From Microcoleus sp. FACHB-61 (GTDB taxonomy: Bacteria > Cyanobacteriota > Cyanobacteriia > Cyanobacteriales > Microcoleaceae), in the NCBI GenBank assembly GCA_014695295.1, contig JACJNY010000060.1:1-52544 (forward strand): a DNA stretch of 52,544 nt, in the 5' to 3' direction. Under the pieces are notes generated by a model. The model was given only the letters and a program-made list of their open reading frames with translations, did no database searches and was not told the DNA's origin. The position numbers were made by a program, and so were the translations under genes. Below, piece after piece: positions 50,452 to 52,544 of the stretch. Position 1 is the first letter of the stretch; each line of letters opens with the position of its first letter.

Positions 50452-50481
50452 CGGGTTAACCAAACGGGTTAACCCGTTTTT
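50452..50481 (+). terminator. Factor-independent terminator after ycf35
   Basis: CGGGTTAACC (50452-50461) and GGTTAACCCG (50467-50476) form a perfect 10-bp stem with a 5-base loop, followed by TTTTT (50477-50481). It lies 25 bases beyond the ycf35 stop. Confidence 0.9.
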
Positions 50482-50540
50482 AGCTAGCTAGGATGTAGAG
50501 TGGGGTTTTTTTGGCCACCACATACTTTTTTAGAACCCCC

Positions 50541-50573
50541 AAGCAGCAGCTCTCAACCTGAGAGCTGCTGCTT
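50541..50573. terminator. 15-bp hairpin at the glycosyltransferase stop
   Basis: AAGCAGCAGCTCTCA (50541-50555) and its perfect complement (50559-50573) enclose a 3-base loop. On the minus strand the stem starts at the last base of the glycosyltransferase stop codon. No T-run follows on either strand, so termination may need a factor; it could also act as an mRNA-end barrier. Confidence 0.6.
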
Positions 50574-51841
50574 TAATGGTCGGCTACCTCATGCTTCGGA
50601 CAAGCGTCGATCGTTTGTTGATAAATTTCAAGTATTCGATCGACTTTGCGTTCCCAATCAAAATGCTGCCGGACTCGCTCCCGTCCAGCGCTACCCATAG
50701 TCTCCCGGAGTTCCTGCGACTGGCCGAGCTTCAGCATCGCATCAGTCAGTCCCTTGACAAAGCCTTCTCTGGAAGCGGGTTCTACTAAAATACCGCAAGT
50801 GGCATCAATATAATCCGCTGGACCGCCCCAATTCATCGCAATGACGGGCAGCCCCACAGCCATTGCCTCCAGCACCACTGCTCCCCCAGGCTCCCGCAAA
50901 CTCGGCAGCACCAGCGCATCAGCTTGTTGCAGTTTGATAGCGCACTGCTCCTGAGACAGCCAGCCGCGGAATACAGCTCTGCCGCCCAGTCCCAAACGAG
51001 CTGTTTGAGCTTCTAGTTCGCCCCGCATCTCCCCATCGCCGATGATTTCTAAGACTGCACTGATTTGATCTGCGACGGCTACGAAGGCATCCAGCAGTAT
51101 GTCTACACCCTTCCAGTCTGCCAGGCGCCCCAAGAACACAAAATGAACCTGTTGATTGGGTTGCTTTGATGCGGTAGAGTCCGATTGCCACACCGAGAAA
51201 TCCACGCCGTTTTCCACAAGTTCAATAATTTTACCGCGCACTCCTGATGGAAGTGCCTGCTTCGTGCGATCATTTGCCACTAACAGTGTCTCGGCTTGGA
51301 TTTTGCCCGGTAACAGGCGGTTGAAGACATCAACAAACTTGTGACCGAATGCTATTAAACTCTCGATTGCAAGACTTTTGCGCGATCGTTGAAATGTCGC
51401 AGGATATTTAACTGCCGCATTGAGCGGCCCCATCGCTATCGGTGCACCCAATCCGAACATTAGCGAAGGGAATTTAGGCGATACTGGTGTTGGCTCGTGT
51501 ACAACATCAATCTGGTGTTCGCTCACCAGCCGCCGGACAATACGCCGCTGCATCTGTTGGGTGTAGAGGTGGCTGAGCAAGCCTATAGTAGGTGCGCCTA
51601 TGCTTGGAGGCAAAAATCCGCAGATCTTGTGAAGCAGCCGATGTACCCAAGTGTCGGGTACAAAGTGCATTCGATCGCGCTCTTCTGGAAACAGCGCTGT
51701 GAGTTCTGCCTGGGTGCGCGCGTGCACCACTAACCATGTCTCTATTTGGCGCGATCGAAGTATCCTGAAGTAGTTCAGCGGCAGCAATGCCTCGCCGCCG
51801 AATTTAGTTGAGGCATTCTGAGCAACAATTAAAATTCGCAT
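50573..51841 (-). CDS. GT4-family glycosyltransferase
   Basis: I chose ATG 51841 (MRILIVAQNASTKFGGEALL), giving 422 residues; the TTG 18 bases upstream is a weaker start. This GT-B-fold retaining transferase has a FGGEALLP acceptor-side loop at about residues 14-21. The C-terminal half has VFLGRLADWKGVDILL, IIGDGEMRGELE and the nucleotide-sugar E-x7-E motif (Glu317 and Glu325 in REPGGAVVLEAM). It probably transfers a sugar to a lipid-linked or polysaccharide acceptor at the inner face of the membrane. Donor and acceptor cannot be told. A second glycosyltransferase stump follows in the same direction upstream, so this may be the end of a polysaccharide cluster continuing outside the window. 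Confidence 0.92.
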   Translation of the reverse strand: MRILIVAQNASTKFGGEALLPLNYFRILRSRQIETWLVVHARTQAELTALFPEERDRMHFVPDTWVHRLLHKICGFLPPSIGAPTIGLLSHLYTQQMQRRIVRRLVSEHQIDVVHEPTPVSPKFPSLMFGLGAPIAMGPLNAAVKYPATFQRSRKSLAIESLIAFGHKFVDVFNRLLPGKIQAETLLVANDRTKQALPSGVRGKIIELVENGVDFSVWQSDSTASKQPNQQVHFVFLGRLADWKGVDILLDAFVAVADQISAVLEIIGDGEMRGELEAQTARLGLGGRAVFRGWLSQEQCAIKLQQADALVLPSLREPGGAVVLEAMAVGLPVIAMNWGGPADYIDATCGILVEPASREGFVKGLTDAMLKLGQSQELRETMGSAGRERVRQHFDWERKVDRILEIYQQTIDACPKHEVADH

Positions 51842-51950
51842 AACTTGTTTTGGGTCCAACTGGATTTATGTAATCTTAGATTAAATTTCTTCTTTGGAAT
51901 AACTAAGACGGGTTAGTTATTCCAAGTTTTTCCAAGCACTCAGCTAAAGT

Positions 51951-52090
51951 TTATGCACTGCAGCCGTGGCTAAATTTGGCGATAATTTTTTTCCGGGATT
52001 CCTGGCTGAGGCTCAAAGCAAGTTCTGGATTTTGAAGTACCTGTGCGATCGCGTCTGCCATTTCTTCTGGTTTTTTTGATTGGACTAATA
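51951..52090 (-). pseudogene. 3' stump of a second glycosyltransferase cut by IS630
   Basis: The minus strand reads SKKPEEMADAIAQVLQNPEL, continues ALSLSQESRKKIIAKFSHG, and stops at 51951-51953. This is the usual C-terminal helix region of a group 1 glycosyltransferase. The frame loses similarity at about 52090, where the IS630-type element starts. The remainder should lie beyond the element, outside the window. Confidence 0.7.
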
Positions 52091-52097
52091 TAAGTAG

Positions 52098-52544
52098 CTA
52101 GACAAAATTAATTACATATTTTTCTCCAAATTCTTTCAGGATTTTTTCCACAGATGTAACAAAAGTTCCCCAACTCTTGTAAGCAGATATCTCAATCCAT
52201 TCATACTTAATAAACCGCCATAAAATTTCAATTAAATTTAATTCAGGAGAGTAAGAAGGCAGCTCAAAAAAAGTAATATTACGTTGTTTCCACTCTTCAA
52301 GTTTGTCAACAATAGCATCACTGGTATGAATAGAAGCTTGATCTGTGACAATCACCGTTGGCTTATGTACTGTGGAGAAAAAAGCATCAATACAGGCAAT
52401 AACCACATCTGAATTAATACTTTGAGATGAAATATAAGTTTCAAGGTGGTTATTGCGATTCATGATTCCTAATACATTCATTCGCTGACTACGACGACTA
52501 GGAATTGTTAAATATTCTGCGATATCCTGCCAGCCATAGGGAAC
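52098..52544 (-). CDS. IS630-family transposase (5' end beyond window)
   Basis: The frame is open from the right edge to TAA at 52098-52100, 148 codons. It contains the C-terminal DDE_3 part: TVIVTDQASIH with the second catalytic Asp, and LPSYSPELNLIEILWRFIKY with the catalytic Glu. The first Asp lies outside the window or near MNRNNHLETY. No internal stop is seen, so it may be active. It is only distantly similar to the decayed IS630 pieces at 42709-43800. The element end is near 52088 (TATAAGTAGC), consistent with insertion at TA. Confidence 0.9.
   Translation of the reverse strand, partial: VPYGWQDIAEYLTIPSRRSQRMNVLGIMNRNNHLETYISSQSINSDVVIACIDAFFSTVHKPTVIVTDQASIHTSDAIVDKLEEWKQRNITFFELPSYSPELNLIEILWRFIKYEWIEISAYKSWGTFVTSVEKILKEFGEKYVINFV

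Overview
The window reads as chromosomal DNA of a filamentous, non-plastid cyanobacterium of the Oscillatoria/Microcoleus type. The evidence is the abundance of GCGATCGC (HIP1-like) sites, tandem heptamer repeats between genes, interspersed GAAACC..GGTTTC palindromes, very large multi-PAS kinases that start with a receiver domain, a solanesyl diphosphate synthase, and ycf46/ycf35 homologues. The genus is an inference; the phylum is well supported.

Layout. (1) 1-6320, minus: one open frame that runs off the left edge, encoding a giant secreted calcium-binding protein (DUF4347, lectin-like region, DUF11 repeats, Ig-like repeats, Pro-rich linker, RTX repeats). (2) 6321-8401: mostly non-coding with palindromes, plus one small membrane protein gene. 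(3) 8402-10903, minus: ppsA. (4) 11658-38556: a 27-kb signalling array. Three plus-strand genes (a 2164-aa and a 1674-aa multi-PAS/GAF kinase with a 417-aa receiver-kinase between them) converge on a minus-strand gene train: CBS-PAS kinase, stand-alone receiver, three receiver-kinases, an Rcp1-like receiver, and a receiver-GAF-GGDEF diguanylate cyclase last. In total I count seven intact histidine kinase cores, twelve receiver domains and one GGDEF output, with no DNA-binding output domain. Both giant kinases carry GAF domains with the DXCF plus C-H/Y signature of cyanobacteriochromes, so the array is probably photosensory, and c-di-GMP is its only visible output. A decayed paralogue of the CBS-PAS kinase lies just upstream of the intact one. 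(5) 38716-42314: pseudogenes, a possible 270-bp MITE, a small one-helix protein, sds and a conserved hypothetical gene. (6) 42709-46854: an insertion-sequence graveyard. A cupin gene lies between two copies of a decayed IS630 3' end. Next come an IS200/IS605 end fragment and a broken IS1-family element that was split by an ISAs1-family element with a 10-bp target duplication. The ISAs1 copy itself carries a 685-bp tandem duplication. (7) 47965-50427, plus: a ribbon-helix-helix protein, a Ycf46-type AAA+ ATPase and a Ycf35/DUF1257 protein. (8) 50573-52544, minus: a GT4 glycosyltransferase, the 3' stump of a second glycosyltransferase, and the IS630-family transposase that appears to have cut it.

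How the parts relate. The array looks like local expansion by duplication: the two giant kinases are paralogues, the small receiver matches the N-terminal receiver of the next gene, two hybrid kinases share a tail, and the CBS kinase has a dead sister. Receivers at the N-termini of kinases suggest that the proteins feed one another. The reading frame of the left-edge protein was followed by hand at checkpoints every few hundred bases; all other assignments come from reading translated proteins and motifs, without database searches.
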